DNA of 21,745 bases from Bacteroidales bacterium (lineage in GTDB: Bacteria; Bacteroidota; Bacteroidia; Bacteroidales; UBA7960). Made by a program: the position numbers and the translations under genes. Numbering within the stretch: the first letter of the stretch is position 1; each line of letters opens with the position of its first letter. The notes under the pieces are model-generated. The model saw nothing but the letters and a program-made list of their open reading frames with translations, did no database searches and was not told the origin of the DNA. Below, one piece after another: positions 1 through 9,186 of the stretch. The DNA lies in NCBI GenBank assembly GCA_003557765.1, contig PWNO01000267.1:1-21745 (forward strand), written 5' to 3'.

Positions 1-3000
1 ATCGTCTGTGGCTAGGCCAAGGAATCCGTCGTAGCTTATCCCGATGAAGAATCCGTTAGGTGCATATACCGGGTTGCTTAACTGGTATATTGCCCACTCG
101 TTATCTGTATTGGGCACATCTTCAGCTTTATAGAGTACATTATCCCTGTCGGGCATACCATCCTCATCCAGGCCGAGCACCCAAACCTTAACAGTAGCGT
201 GTGGACCACTTTCTTCGGTAAGTACCCAGGTGATTTCGTGAAGTTGTGCACTGCGGAAATGTACGGCACCCATCACACTGTTCCAGTCACCCTGAGGGAA
301 GCCAAGTGAGCCATCCACCTCGCCATCGTCATACCGGAATTCAGAATGAGCAGGCTCTCCCCAGGTGATCATGGCACCTTCCGTAATTTCTTCAGCCACC
401 ACGTTTGACACCGGAAAAGCAATTTCGGTAAGTATGATGTCATCAAGCTCCATATCCGTGTCCCCTACCGTAATGTTATCAGCATAGGAGTAATATCCAT
501 CGAAAGAAACGTAGATGTCATAATCGTTGTTAATATACACACCAGTGATCTCAAATTCTCCATCGGCATTGGTATGCACTTCGTAATCATCATAACCCAT
601 GAGTTCTACGGTAGCCCCTTCAATGCCTGCATCCGGCAAGTCGCTGCCGCCAACGAAACCACTTATGATCACTGTCGGGATGGCATCCATGCTGGCGGTG
701 ATGTTGGTCGTTTTGTCTTCTTCTACCATCACATCCTCCACTATGATGTCCTTGTAGCCGAATTTGCTAAGATGAATGTCATAGGTATCTGCAAGGAGTG
801 TGGAGAATTCAAATTCACCATCTTCGTTGGTTTCAACTATGAAGTTGGTCCCCATGATGTGGACTTTAACGCCCTCAAGTGGATCGCCATTTTCGGTCAC
901 TGTACCTTCGAGGGCACCCAATCCGGCAGTGGAGAAGAACAAGGAAACATTGGGAAATCTGTCATTGGGGTCTCCAGCTGTATCCGGGTTTAATGGATCA
1001 TAAGGTGTGTCATCGTTGTGAGCACGGCGGCTTCTGTTGGATCCTTCATCTGTGGTGTTATAAAACTGGTTTGCAATTTCCCAGCCAGGGAAACCTTTCA
1101 CAGTATATATTACCAGGTTTCTTCCACCATAGACATACATATCATCAAGAGGAAAAAACAGGTTATGCTCTCCCGCTGGGAAATCATAATATCCTTCGAA
1201 AACCAAGTCAAGTGATGCAGGGTCAATCCAGCCCCTGGAAAGATCTTCAGCGTCTGTTTCACCCATGAAAATCATAATCTCAGTATCGGCAAAATCCAGG
1301 CTGAAATCGCTATAATACTGCAGTCCTGTTATCACGCCGCCTTCCAACCCAATTTCATGAGGGAAGTAGAGTGTTTGTGCTATACTATAATTCCAGAGAA
1401 AATTAAAAGGTTGTTCATCCAATTCATCTCCATCACCAATAGATGTCACCGAAATATCTCCGGGCTGCACTGAGATGTTCAGCGGCGGGGTTTGGTTGTT
1501 GCCCGGGACTTCATCATCCGGAAAGTCGACATAGCCGTAGAGGTATATAGTGCCCTCTTCTGTGGGTGTCCAGGGGAGTTCGTATGACATGGTTTCACCG
1601 GGTTCAATGGGTTGGCCATTTATGGATGCAATTTCTACACCTTCTTCCTGCATAAGTTTAACAACGTATTCGTTTTGGGGAAGCAGGCCTGCATTGGCAA
1701 CTTCAATGGCATAGTTATTTTCAATTCCCAATGATGGTGTGCTGTTTCCGGATATGCTTTTTGCCGTTAGGTCATTATCAAAAGGCATGTAAATGGAAAC
1801 GTCATCAAGAAGGACGCCATAAGCCCATCCTCCGGTACCAGTCAACCCCACAAACTTGATTTGTACTTCCGAGCCTTCATATTCTGCAAGGTCTGCCGTA
1901 ATTCCTTCATAGGTAGCATTGTTATAACCCGTAACAGAAAAGATATTTGAAAAGTCTCCGTCATCCACGCTTATCCGGACATCAAAATCCTGCGGATGAT
2001 CTGTGTTTTCAGCCCTGAAATAAAACTTAAGCCTGTATTCGCTGTCCTCAGGAAGTGCGATAACAGGTGTTTTCAGGGTAGAACCTGCAAGATTGCTATA
2101 AGCAAATTCTTCTCCTGAGTGGGGATCACCCCACGTGCTTTGCTCCCAGCCATTGTTGATCCAGCCTTCCGGTGGCCATTCATCCTCAAATCCCTCAAAA
2201 AGGAGATGGTTTGCTGCTCCGAGCAATGCGGCATTGGATTCACCAGTGCCACCTTTGCCCATGTCGTTGTGGGTTGTAATGGCATAGCGATAGTTACCTG
2301 CCTTGGGTACTTTGGTGTCAGTAAAGGTTTCTTCGGTAATATTGGAGACAACCTCTACTTCATCCTGTAATCGAACGATGGTGTATGTCAGGTTGCTGTC
2401 ATCAAAATACCCGCCATGCAACCCTTCCGTTGGGGCATTCCATGTCAGCACACCGTCATTGCCGTCAGCGGCCAGATGCACATCTTCGGGAGCACCCGGA
2501 TAATCAATGCCCACGTATGTGACGACAGTTGCTGAGATTCCCTCGCCATAAGCATTTTCACCAGATACCGTATACACGTATAATCCGGATTCTGTCAGGT
2601 CGGTGTCTGTGTAGGATTTTGATCCGCCGATGGTGGGATTGTCAATGGTGTAAATCTCTTCGCCGTTGCGATAGAGATAGATCGCGTCAAGATCATTTAG
2701 CGGATCGTTACCGACTGTTCTGTCAGGATTTTCCCAGCTGAGCTCCACTTGTAAAGCACCCATCTCTCCCGCAGTGGCCTTGAAGTTGGCTGGCTCTGCA
2801 GGAGCATCAGGGTCGACTAATTCCACATATTCGCGGATCCAATCTTCAAAATAGCTCACGCGTGCATATATTCCCGGGTAATCAGGCTGAGCGCAACCAG
2901 TTCCCCAGGTTGTCACACCTGCAAGCTTAAAGCCGCCGTTGCCGTCCGGTACAACGAGCGGTCCACCGCTATCCCCCTGACAGGCATCTACACCGCCTTC

Positions 3001-3726
3001 ACCTAAAAAGCCAGCAGCCAGCATGTCTTCCGTGATGGCCCCGGCTGCATATCCTCCAGGGTCCATGGCGTCCTCATTAGAGACAATGGGCACATCTGCT
3101 TTCTGCAAAATGTCAGAAGAGGGGCCACCCTGTGATGTAGCTCCCCACCCTGTTATGGTAGACATGACACCTGGGTCGGTCATGCCTGCGAGCGCATCTG
3201 CATGGGTCACCGTCTGAATGACAGACACATTGGGATCGCTGATGTCAAGAGGTTCTGAAAGTTTTATCAAGGCAATGTCGTGTGCGTGCTGAACAGGAGA
3301 ATGATGATCAGGGTGCCTGATCATCAGCTCTATGCCTACATCCTGGCCGGTATCATCCGTCCTATTTGTCACACCGGCCCGTATAAAACTGGGAGGCGAA
3401 CAATGCGCTGCAGTGAGTATCCATTCCGGATGAATGATGCTGCCGGCGCAATACTGATTTCCCCAGCTGCTCATTAAGCCAACGTGCCAGGGAAACATTG
3501 CAATATCGGCGTCTTGACCACCCACTATCCTTCCTGAGCGCCAACCCTGGTCCTTTACAAACTCTTGTATGGCCGGGGGCAGGTCCTGGTATTCCATAAC
3601 TGTATGTTCACGTTCCAACCGGATTGCCTGCTCTTTTTCCGACAATGCGCGCAAACGACCTTCCTGTGCCAATGCCAAAGGCATGGTAAATATGATCATG
3701 GAAATAATGATAATACCCTGTTTCAT
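1..3726 (-). CDS. Secreted trypsin-like serine protease (S1A) with FnIII, adhesin-like and carboxypeptidase-regulatory-like modules; C-terminus beyond window
   Basis: 1242 codons are open from the ATG at 3726 to the left edge, so the gene is truncated at its 3' end. Residues 1-20 form a signal peptide ending ALA-QE. Residues 67-300 are an S1A trypsin domain. It has a zymogen activation site R66-IVGG, catalytic H108 (TAAHC), D150 (HDIAL) and S253 (GDSGGPL). D247 sits six residues before the serine, where trypsins have the Asp that selects Arg/Lys. The domain's four cysteines (93, 109, 249, 278) match two canonical trypsin disulfides. Two fibronectin III-like modules follow (about 310-405 and 408-500). 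Next come a choice-of-anchor/cleaved-adhesin-like module (about 505-645), a CARDB-like segment, and two carboxypeptidase-regulatory-like modules (about 936-1015 and 1017-1100). Family knowledge predicts an extracellular endopeptidase. A T9SS sorting domain is likely at the missing end but unseen. The next minus-strand gene upstream is the CotH-type gene. Confidence 0.9.
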   Translation of the reverse strand, partial: MKQGIIIISMIIFTMPLALAQEGRLRALSEKEQAIRLEREHTVMEYQDLPPAIQEFVKDQGWRSGRIVGGQDADIAMFPWHVGLMSSWGNQYCAGSIIHPEWILTAAHCSPPSFIRAGVTNRTDDTGQDVGIELMIRHPDHHSPVQHAHDIALIKLSEPLDISDPNVSVIQTVTHADALAGMTDPGVMSTITGWGATSQGGPSSDILQKADVPIVSNEDAMDPGGYAAGAITEDMLAAGFLGEGGVDACQGDSGGPLVVPDGNGGFKLAGVTTWGTGCAQPDYPGIYARVSYFEDWIREYVELVDPDAPAEPANFKATAGEMGALQVELSWENPDRTVGNDPLNDLDAIYLYRNGEEIYTIDNPTIGGSKSYTDTDLTESGLYVYTVSGENAYGEGISATVVTYVGIDYPGAPEDVHLAADGNDGVLTWNAPTEGLHGGYFDDSNLTYTIVRLQDEVEVVSNITEETFTDTKVPKAGNYRYAITTHNDMGKGGTGESNAALLGAANHLLFEGFEDEWPPEGWINNGWEQSTWGDPHSGEEFAYSNLAGSTLKTPVIALPEDSEYRLKFYFRAENTDHPQDFDVRISVDDGDFSNIFSVTGYNNATYEGITADLAEYEGSEVQIKFVGLTGTGGWAYGVLLDDVSIYMPFDNDLTAKSISGNSTPSLGIENNYAIEVANAGLLPQNEYVVKLMQEEGVEIASINGQPIEPGETMSYELPWTPTEEGTIYLYGYVDFPDDEVPGNNQTPPLNISVQPGDISVTSIGDGDELDEQPFNFLWNYSIAQTLYFPHEIGLEGGVITGLQYYSDFSLDFADTEIMIFMGETDAEDLSRGWIDPASLDLVFEGYYDFPAGEHNLFFPLDDMYVYGGRNLVIYTVKGFPGWEIANQFYNTTDEGSNRSRRAHNDDTPYDPLNPDTAGDPNDRFPNVSLFFSTAGLGALEGTVTENGDPLEGVKVHIMGTNFIVETNEDGEFEFSTLLADTYDIHLSKFGYKDIIVEDVMVEEDKTTNITASMDAIPTVIISGFVGGSDLPDAGIEGATVELMGYDDYEVHTNADGEFEITGVYINNDYDIYVSFDGYYSYADNITVGDTDMELDDIILTEIAFPVSNVVAEEITEGAMITWGEPAHSEFRYDDGEVDGSLGFPQGDWNSVMGAVHFRSAQLHEITWVLTEESGPHATVKVWVLGLDEDGMPDRDNVLYKAEDVPNTDNEWAIYQLSNPVYAPNGFFIGISYDGFLGLATDD

Positions 3727-4138
3727 CCTGAAATAGTTTTGAAAAGCATTTATTTGACTATGAGCGTTTTATGTGCGCTTTAGTCTTAAAAGGCGCCTTT
3801 GAACAACGATATGAAGGCGATATGCCAGACTGCTAACCGAATTTTTAAGTCACAATTCAGTAAGTATTCGCAGACATCCATGCGCTAAAAACAATCGAAA
3901 ATAGATATTTGTTGCAGCAATTGCAAAAAACCTTTAATGTTCTTCTGAAAAAAGCAATCTTTTAGCAATGAATGATAAGGGATTTATCCTTGACTCAATG
4001 GTCAAGAGCTGTTTGAGGAACTGACCTTAGCATAAGAGATGGTTGAGGTCAGGGGTTTATATTACTGGGGCTGGTTTAGAAAAGATTGCGGCCTCGGCAA
4101 AAGTAACAATGCAGGTGAGCCGTTTTATGGCTTAGTTA
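3727..4138. other. 412-bp intergenic region between the protease and CotH genes
   Basis: No convincing gene is present. The region is AT-rich and lies downstream of the CotH gene and upstream of the protease gene, both on the minus strand. I found no TAnnTTTG promoter match on the minus strand. It contains a 12-bp perfect palindrome, AAAGGCGCCTTT, at 3789-3800, which is 63 bp upstream of the protease start. It also contains a 6-bp-stem hairpin at 3989-4006 (CTTGAC, 6-nt loop, GTCAAG). That hairpin has no adjacent T-run, so I do not call it a terminator. Confidence 0.6.
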
Positions 4139-7100
4139 TCAGTGCATCAGGATCATTTGCCTGCTATTTACGTTACCGGGAGCTTGCAGCCGGTAAATGT
4201 AGACACCAGCAGGGTAGGGGGGGCCGTTAAATGGAACTTTATAACGGCCGGGGTTCTTGTGCTGATCCAGCAAGGTAGTCACGTGCGTACCATCAATACT
4301 AAATACATCGAGGCGTACATTCCCCCCCTGTTCAATGTAAAATGGAATCTTGGTTGAACCGCGGAAGGGGTTGGGGTGGTTCTGCTCCAGGAAGCTACGC
4401 AGCTCTTCTGTTGGCTCTTCGACGGACACGTTGGTTCGATTCCCGTGAATGGATACGTTGTCGAAACGGTTGTTGCCGGAAGTGCCGGAAGCTTCTTCTC
4501 CGGTAAACAGGATCCTGATTTGCAGGTCGGGATTGTTATCCACCTCATCATAACCGGAAAGATCGAATGCCCTGACCTGGAATTGCTCACCGACATATTC
4601 TACAGACTCCACAAAGTTCCAGCTCAGGCCGCCATCAGGAGAATAGTGGATCTCCTGCTGCCGGGCGCCGTTTGCGGTGCGGTGTATGGCATACCTCAGC
4701 ACCAGGTTTTCAAAGTTTTCTGATGATGCAGCAATGACCAGTTCCCTGGTGTCCGAAGGATTTCTGACACGCAGCCCGTAGCCGGCGTGGGCATCTTGCT
4801 GGCTGTTTTGTGTCGTGCCGTCTGTCCTATCCATGTATCCCTCTCCCGCACCAGGGTAGCTTATTGAAGCCCCCTCAGGGAAAAGTGACCAATCGGCATC
4901 AGCATAGTAGATCTGTCTGTCGGGCAGGTTGTTGAAGTGCCAGTAATGCATCAGGGGCTTGTCTTCTACCTCCCATGTAAACTCCTGACTATTTTGGGCC
5001 TGTGTATTGTCAGTAACCATGACGGTAAATGAGAAAACGCCACTTGCTGATGGTGTTCCGGATAGCCGGCCGTTGGACTCCAGCGTCGTTCCGTCGGGAA
5101 GGGTTCCTTCGCTAAGGCTGTAATGATAGGGTGCTTCACCGCCGGAGGCAGCAAAGTAATGTGGCGTATAGACTTCGTGAAGGTATCCTGCAGGTGGCTG
5201 GACTGGACTGAGGGTCAGCTCCATCGCCGTGCCTGCCAGCACCACATTGTCAAAACGGTTATTGCCTTCGCTTCCCAAAGCCTCAGCTCCTGAAAACAGG
5301 ATCTTAAATTGCAGGTCAGGGTTGTCTTGTGCTTCTGGAATATCACTCAGGTCAACGTGGTGTAAGACAAAGTCTTCCGTAACGGTGTATGTTTCGCCCA
5401 CCTGTGTAAAATGGTCTCCGGAATCAGCCGAATAATAAAGCGTTTGTTCACGGGCCCCATTGGGTGTTCTGCGGGTGGCATAGGATAACATGACATTCTG
5501 GTATCCTTCAGATGGTGCGCGTATGATGAGTTGTCGACTGTCAGAGGGATTACGTACCCGCAGGCCATAGCCGGCACTCACTCCCTGGTGGGCGTTCATC
5601 TGCGTGCCATCCGTGCGGTCCATGTAACCTGCTCCGGAGCCAGGGTAGGTGATCACTGCCGGGCTGTTTATTTGCATGTCAGCCTCCACAATCTGAAGGT
5701 TTCCGTCGGGCAGGTTGTTGAAGTGCCAGTAATGGATCAGCCCCGCCTGAAAGTGTGCAGTTACCTCTTTGTCTCCCTCCAGGATAAATGATGTCACCGG
5801 CGTGTGGGGATCATTCAACCCTACCCAGTGACTGAAAAGGTAGCCTGGTGCCGGAATGGCTTCAAGGGTAATCTCCATGTCTTCAAAATAGATGCCCTGC
5901 CATGAGGATTCGCCTTCACCGGTTTCCACAGTGTTTACGCGTACCGTGCCTTGAGATGGGTTCACAACGTTTACCTTAAACAATGCTTCATCCCCCAGGT
6001 CAAACTCCTCCGCCAGGTATTGCCGCATAAAGTCTCCACGCTGCTGCGCAAAGTCACGCATCACATTCACTTCATTCTCCCATGATAGCATGCTTTCCGG
6101 CATTCGCCAGCGATGGATGTGCTCGGGCATTTCCGGCTTGTAGGTTTGGTAAAAATCTTCGAGTACGGAAAGGACCCGCTGGGTTTCAAAACTTGTGTTG
6201 AGCAGGTCTGCAAAACGGGTGATGAAATGCTGGCGGTAGGAGTCGTTTTCCATCAGCTTTCGCAGGATAAATGTAGACCAGGGTGGATTGGGCCAGTTCG
6301 GGCCGTGTGCTTCCAGGGCAAAGCTAAGGGTGTTGTGTGCAGGGCCTTCATTCACCCCGGTAACATAATCGAAATCCAGGCCAAAGCCGAAGTCCAGATC
6401 AAACACCTGCCACCGCCATCGGCCATCCAGGCCTTCAGGTGCATCCGGGTCATATTCGTCCGTGAAATAACGCCAATACTGAATGTTGTTCCCGGGCCAG
6501 TCCGTATTCATTACATAGATCTGACCTATTTGGTAATTGGTAAAATTTTCCACGTCCATACGGGTTTTGATCTCTGCATAGTTTTCCGGGTCTGCCACGC
6601 CAGGACTATCCAGGAAGTCCAGCATGTCCTCGTAGTGTTGGATGCCATCCGGGTTGCCCCGGTCAAGCTGACCATTCCGCTCCAGGATAGTATAATCCAT
6701 CTGATCATTTAGTCCATAATGGGTTTGTATGTACCTGTTGTCGAGCCTGTCGCGTATGGTATGTACTCCCCAATATTCTCCGTTCAGAAACACGATGGCA
6801 GGACGCGCATACTGCAGGTCAAGGTTCAGGTCTTTCATCAGCGATTGCATGAAGGCGTCCCTGAAAACAGCTTCGCTCCAGTCGTTACCGCTGCTTCGCA
6901 AAATAAATCGTTTGTATTCGAAAATATCCTTGTCCGGAAAGAGAGGATATTCCACCCAGGTGGTGCCATAGTCCCTACGGGCGTAGATCCGCAGGGATTT
7001 CCTGGGCCTGTTACGGCTGGCTCCGCCATGAATGCGGGCACCCATATCCTGTGAGAAAGCCAGGCTGCCGTTTTTCTCAAAGAATTCAAAGTGGACCAGG

Positions 7101-8329
7101 CGCTCCCATTCGCGGCCCCGCTGGTTGAAGTTGGTGTGGTTTCCGTGCACATAGATGCCGGAATCCGCATCGAAAAAAGCACTTTCATGCGCTGTGATGG
7201 AGATCAGTGGCAAAGAATAGCGCTGAAAACCGCGTTCATCCACTAAATAACTGTGTGTTTTCGTGTGTCCGGGACGCCCGTTAGGTAAAAACGCCCGTGC
7301 GCGGATCGTGTTGATTTTAAAAACCTCCCCCGCCGGCGGTTGCCAATTTTCGTTGTAATGGTGTCCTGCTCCCAGATTGTTGGTAGGAATGAGTGAAATG
7401 GTGTTGGGGACACCTTCCCGGCTTGTAATGCTGATGGGGGAATCATACACTTCACTTGTGCTGTCCGGGATGCTGCCATCGGTGGTGTATCTTATTACCG
7501 CGGCAGGCATTATGTCTGTAATGACATACTCCCCCGGCGCATATTCCTCGCCATCAAAAAAGATGGTCGCATCTTCGATGGGGTTACCTTGGGGATCCTC
7601 CACTACAAAGGTTATGGTAGCTGTTCCTGGCCCATAGGGCAGCTCCGGATCATCCTGGTCGTCGGGATCAATCACGCCCCAGATGTCGTGAAAGATTGTA
7701 TCCCCGTAAACGGTGACCTGCCGGTTAGGCTGACCGCTCCATTCGCCATCGCCCCAGCCTGGGTTCAAAAAATACTTGTACAAATATTGACCATCCTCAA
7801 GGTCAAAACTGATGCAGCGGACCATCCCGTTATCCTGAGTTTCCAAGATCATTTCAGGATCAGAGCCAGGCTCTGGCCACACAGGATCGGTCATGTTGCC
7901 GCTAATATACACCACATCACCATCGCTAAAGGGTGACTCAGACAAGTCGACACAAAATACCACGGCACGTGTTTTCTCTGAGTTGTTTTGCCCTACGTAA
8001 TTATTTGGAAAATCACCTTTATGGCCAATGGGTGTAAGTGTCACCACAACTTCCTTTTCCTGGTTGTCTACGGTGACCTGCCCCTCCTGATCCTTATAGC
8101 CCGCTTTGGATACTACATAATTATAGACTCCAGGGTGCGGATTCTCTATGTGCAGGTCGAAAGCACCCTGGTAGAAGCCACCCTGTGGTGAAAAAGCGGG
8201 TGGCAGTATTTCAGGCATGTTTTCTTCTGCTAAAAGGGGATGCCATCCCATTGAAAGGAAAAGAATGAACAGGAGAGATTTGGCTTTTGCCGCAGGAAAA
8301 TATTGTGAATGAGTGAGATTAAAAAACAT
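4139..8329 (-). CDS. CotH-family protein kinase, exported, with T9SS C-terminal sorting domain
   Basis: The start at 8329 gives 1396 aa beginning with a good signal peptide (about residues 1-34, ending LLA-EE). The frame is open to a further ATG at 8443, but that start would place 38 polar residues before the signal. A chitobiase-C-terminal-like domain starts at about 46 and resumes at 277 (IRYTTDGS), split by an insertion (separate entry). A CotH kinase domain spans about 370-775, with the RPRKSLRIYAR block, the NGEYWGVHTIRDR block and the acidic DLDFGFG motif at about 644-650. After it come an InlB-repeat-like module (FSHW), two 171-residue repeats flanking a putative Ig (He_PIG) domain, and a type A sorting domain in the last 80 residues starting near NHPNPF. 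B. subtilis CotH is an atypical kinase of coat proteins. The substrate here is unknown. The protein is probably exported by Sec and then moved to the cell surface by T9SS. Confidence 0.88.
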   Translation of the reverse strand: MFFNLTHSQYFPAAKAKSLLFILFLSMGWHPLLAEENMPEILPPAFSPQGGFYQGAFDLHIENPHPGVYNYVVSKAGYKDQEGQVTVDNQEKEVVVTLTPIGHKGDFPNNYVGQNNSEKTRAVVFCVDLSESPFSDGDVVYISGNMTDPVWPEPGSDPEMILETQDNGMVRCISFDLEDGQYLYKYFLNPGWGDGEWSGQPNRQVTVYGDTIFHDIWGVIDPDDQDDPELPYGPGTATITFVVEDPQGNPIEDATIFFDGEEYAPGEYVITDIMPAAVIRYTTDGSIPDSTSEVYDSPISITSREGVPNTISLIPTNNLGAGHHYNENWQPPAGEVFKINTIRARAFLPNGRPGHTKTHSYLVDERGFQRYSLPLISITAHESAFFDADSGIYVHGNHTNFNQRGREWERLVHFEFFEKNGSLAFSQDMGARIHGGASRNRPRKSLRIYARRDYGTTWVEYPLFPDKDIFEYKRFILRSSGNDWSEAVFRDAFMQSLMKDLNLDLQYARPAIVFLNGEYWGVHTIRDRLDNRYIQTHYGLNDQMDYTILERNGQLDRGNPDGIQHYEDMLDFLDSPGVADPENYAEIKTRMDVENFTNYQIGQIYVMNTDWPGNNIQYWRYFTDEYDPDAPEGLDGRWRWQVFDLDFGFGLDFDYVTGVNEGPAHNTLSFALEAHGPNWPNPPWSTFILRKLMENDSYRQHFITRFADLLNTSFETQRVLSVLEDFYQTYKPEMPEHIHRWRMPESMLSWENEVNVMRDFAQQRGDFMRQYLAEEFDLGDEALFKVNVVNPSQGTVRVNTVETGEGESSWQGIYFEDMEITLEAIPAPGYLFSHWVGLNDPHTPVTSFILEGDKEVTAHFQAGLIHYWHFNNLPDGNLQIVEADMQINSPAVITYPGSGAGYMDRTDGTQMNAHQGVSAGYGLRVRNPSDSRQLIIRAPSEGYQNVMLSYATRRTPNGAREQTLYYSADSGDHFTQVGETYTVTEDFVLHHVDLSDIPEAQDNPDLQFKILFSGAEALGSEGNNRFDNVVLAGTAMELTLSPVQPPAGYLHEVYTPHYFAASGGEAPYHYSLSEGTLPDGTTLESNGRLSGTPSASGVFSFTVMVTDNTQAQNSQEFTWEVEDKPLMHYWHFNNLPDRQIYYADADWSLFPEGASISYPGAGEGYMDRTDGTTQNSQQDAHAGYGLRVRNPSDTRELVIAASSENFENLVLRYAIHRTANGARQQEIHYSPDGGLSWNFVESVEYVGEQFQVRAFDLSGYDEVDNNPDLQIRILFTGEEASGTSGNNRFDNVSIHGNRTNVSVEEPTEELRSFLEQNHPNPFRGSTKIPFYIEQGGNVRLDVFSIDGTHVTTLLDQHKNPGRYKVPFNGPPYPAGVYIYRLQAPGNVNSRQMILMH
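4442..4954 (-). repeat. Intragenic domain repeat, copy 2 (171 residues)
   Basis: This is the second copy of the 171-residue HYWHFNNLPD module in the CotH protein. It is separated from copy 1 by a putative Ig-like (He_PIG) domain and followed directly by the T9SS sorting domain. The equal length without indels points to a tandem duplication followed by divergence. Confidence 0.8.
5228..5740 (-). repeat. Intragenic domain repeat, copy 1 (171 residues)
   Basis: This is the first of two 513-bp copies inside the CotH gene. It starts at HYWHFNNLPD, contains GYMDRTDGT and GYGLRVRNPSD, and ends near GNNRFDN. The second copy is at 4442-4954. Both copies are exactly 171 codons, and 30 nt (5705-5734 and 4919-4948) are identical. 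The module is beta-rich, probably an adhesive or carbohydrate-binding sandwich; its function is unknown. Confidence 0.8.
7505..8131 (-). other. 627-bp in-frame insertion splitting the chitobiase-like domain of the CotH protein
   Basis: Residues 67-275 (start at 8329) interrupt a recognisable chitobiase-C-terminal-like domain between PHPG and AVIRYTTDG. The insert begins with the second half of a carboxypeptidase-regulatory-like module (VYNYVVSKAGYKDQEG, about 68-101). A module of the type with a YISGNM block and ending HDIWG follows (about 120-218). The insert ends with the first half of the same regulatory module (VEDPQGNPIEDATIFFDG to IMP, about 238-275). Both junctions contain CCTG in the coding strand, at plus-strand 8131-8134 and 7504-7507, exactly 627 bp apart. 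The module identities come from my memory of Bacteroidetes secreted proteins. Confidence 0.65.
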
Positions 8330-8491
8330 TTGAAAAAAATTTGGATTGTCACTGCTGTGATTGCTGGTAAAATGCATGCCTGATTGACAGATTATACCTG
8401 ATCTTGTTTTGCCCTGGAAAATATGGAAAGTTGTTGCAAACAAACATTTATGTTAGTACACCCCGCAGCAATTAAGCTGCTGACCTTATCA

Positions 8492-9166
8492 TCAGTTTTC
8501 ATCAAAAAAGAGATTGACGCTTTTCACGTTGGCGTTGGTTTTCAGTTCACGGATCATCTTGTTGCCCTGTGCTTCACTCTTGAGAAACACGTGGAATGAG
8601 AGTTCCATCAGCTCACTGCCTTCTTCGCCCAATGCCTTCATGTTTACCATCTTATGCCTGCTGCTGTGCTTCCTGATAGTCTCTTCGATAGATTCACCGG
8701 AGATGTCTTTAGCACTCATGAGGATCTGCAGCAGATATTCTCTTTTACGGGCGAGGCCAAAATCAAACTGGTTGATGATCAAAAAGATAAAGCTGATAAA
8801 CAGGGTGCCGAAGATAGCCACTGTATACATCTGCACGCCGGCAGCCAGGCCGATGCTGAGTGCAAAAAAGATGAACATGATATCGGTGGCATCCTTTACG
8901 GCAGTCCTGAAACGGATGATCGACATGGCACCCACCATGCCGAAGGCTCGGGCCAGGTTGTTTCCAATCACCATGATGACAACTGAAGTGATCATTGTGA
9001 GCATGATCATCGATACGGCAAAGGAAGCCGAATAGTTTAGGCCTTTATATGTGTAGCGATATAACAGCGAGATGATCGTACCACAGAACAATGCCACCAG
9101 CAGGTTCATCAGCACGTCCCGGAGTGTGATGCTAAGGGTGAATATATCTGCGAAATCTGTAGCCAT
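8492..9166 (-). CDS. DUF4956 family membrane protein
   Basis: This 224-aa protein has an N-terminal half of about four hydrophobic segments (about 17-35, 45-68, 90-110, 113-135). A cytoplasmic-looking C-terminal domain follows (about 140-224). The GMVGAMSIIRFRTAVKDATDI block between the second and third membrane segments is the signature I associate with DUF4956. The biochemical role of the family is not established. The family is repeatedly found beside VTC-domain polyphosphate polymerases and CotH kinases, as here: the VTC gene ends 20 bp upstream and the CotH gene follows. By analogy with the membrane part of the yeast VTC complex it could be a polyphosphate-handling membrane partner, but that is inference. 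Length is normal for the family and nothing looks broken. Confidence 0.85.
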   Translation of the reverse strand: MATDFADIFTLSITLRDVLMNLLVALFCGTIISLLYRYTYKGLNYSASFAVSMIMLTMITSVVIMVIGNNLARAFGMVGAMSIIRFRTAVKDATDIMFIFFALSIGLAAGVQMYTVAIFGTLFISFIFLIINQFDFGLARKREYLLQILMSAKDISGESIEETIRKHSSRHKMVNMKALGEEGSELMELSFHVFLKSEAQGNKMIRELKTNANVKSVNLFFDEN

Positions 9167-9186
9167 AAATCAAGGTTAGAAGGATA

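Noticed and set aside
6113..6712. A 199-codon open frame on the plus strand
   Set aside because: It is antisense to the CotH kinase domain, has no recognisable domain, and is explained by the codon bias of the real gene on the other strand.
8465..8481. Hairpin GCAGC/GCTGC after the DUF4956 gene as a terminator
   Set aside because: The stem is only 5 bp and no T-run follows in the direction of transcription, so it does not support separating DUF4956 from CotH.
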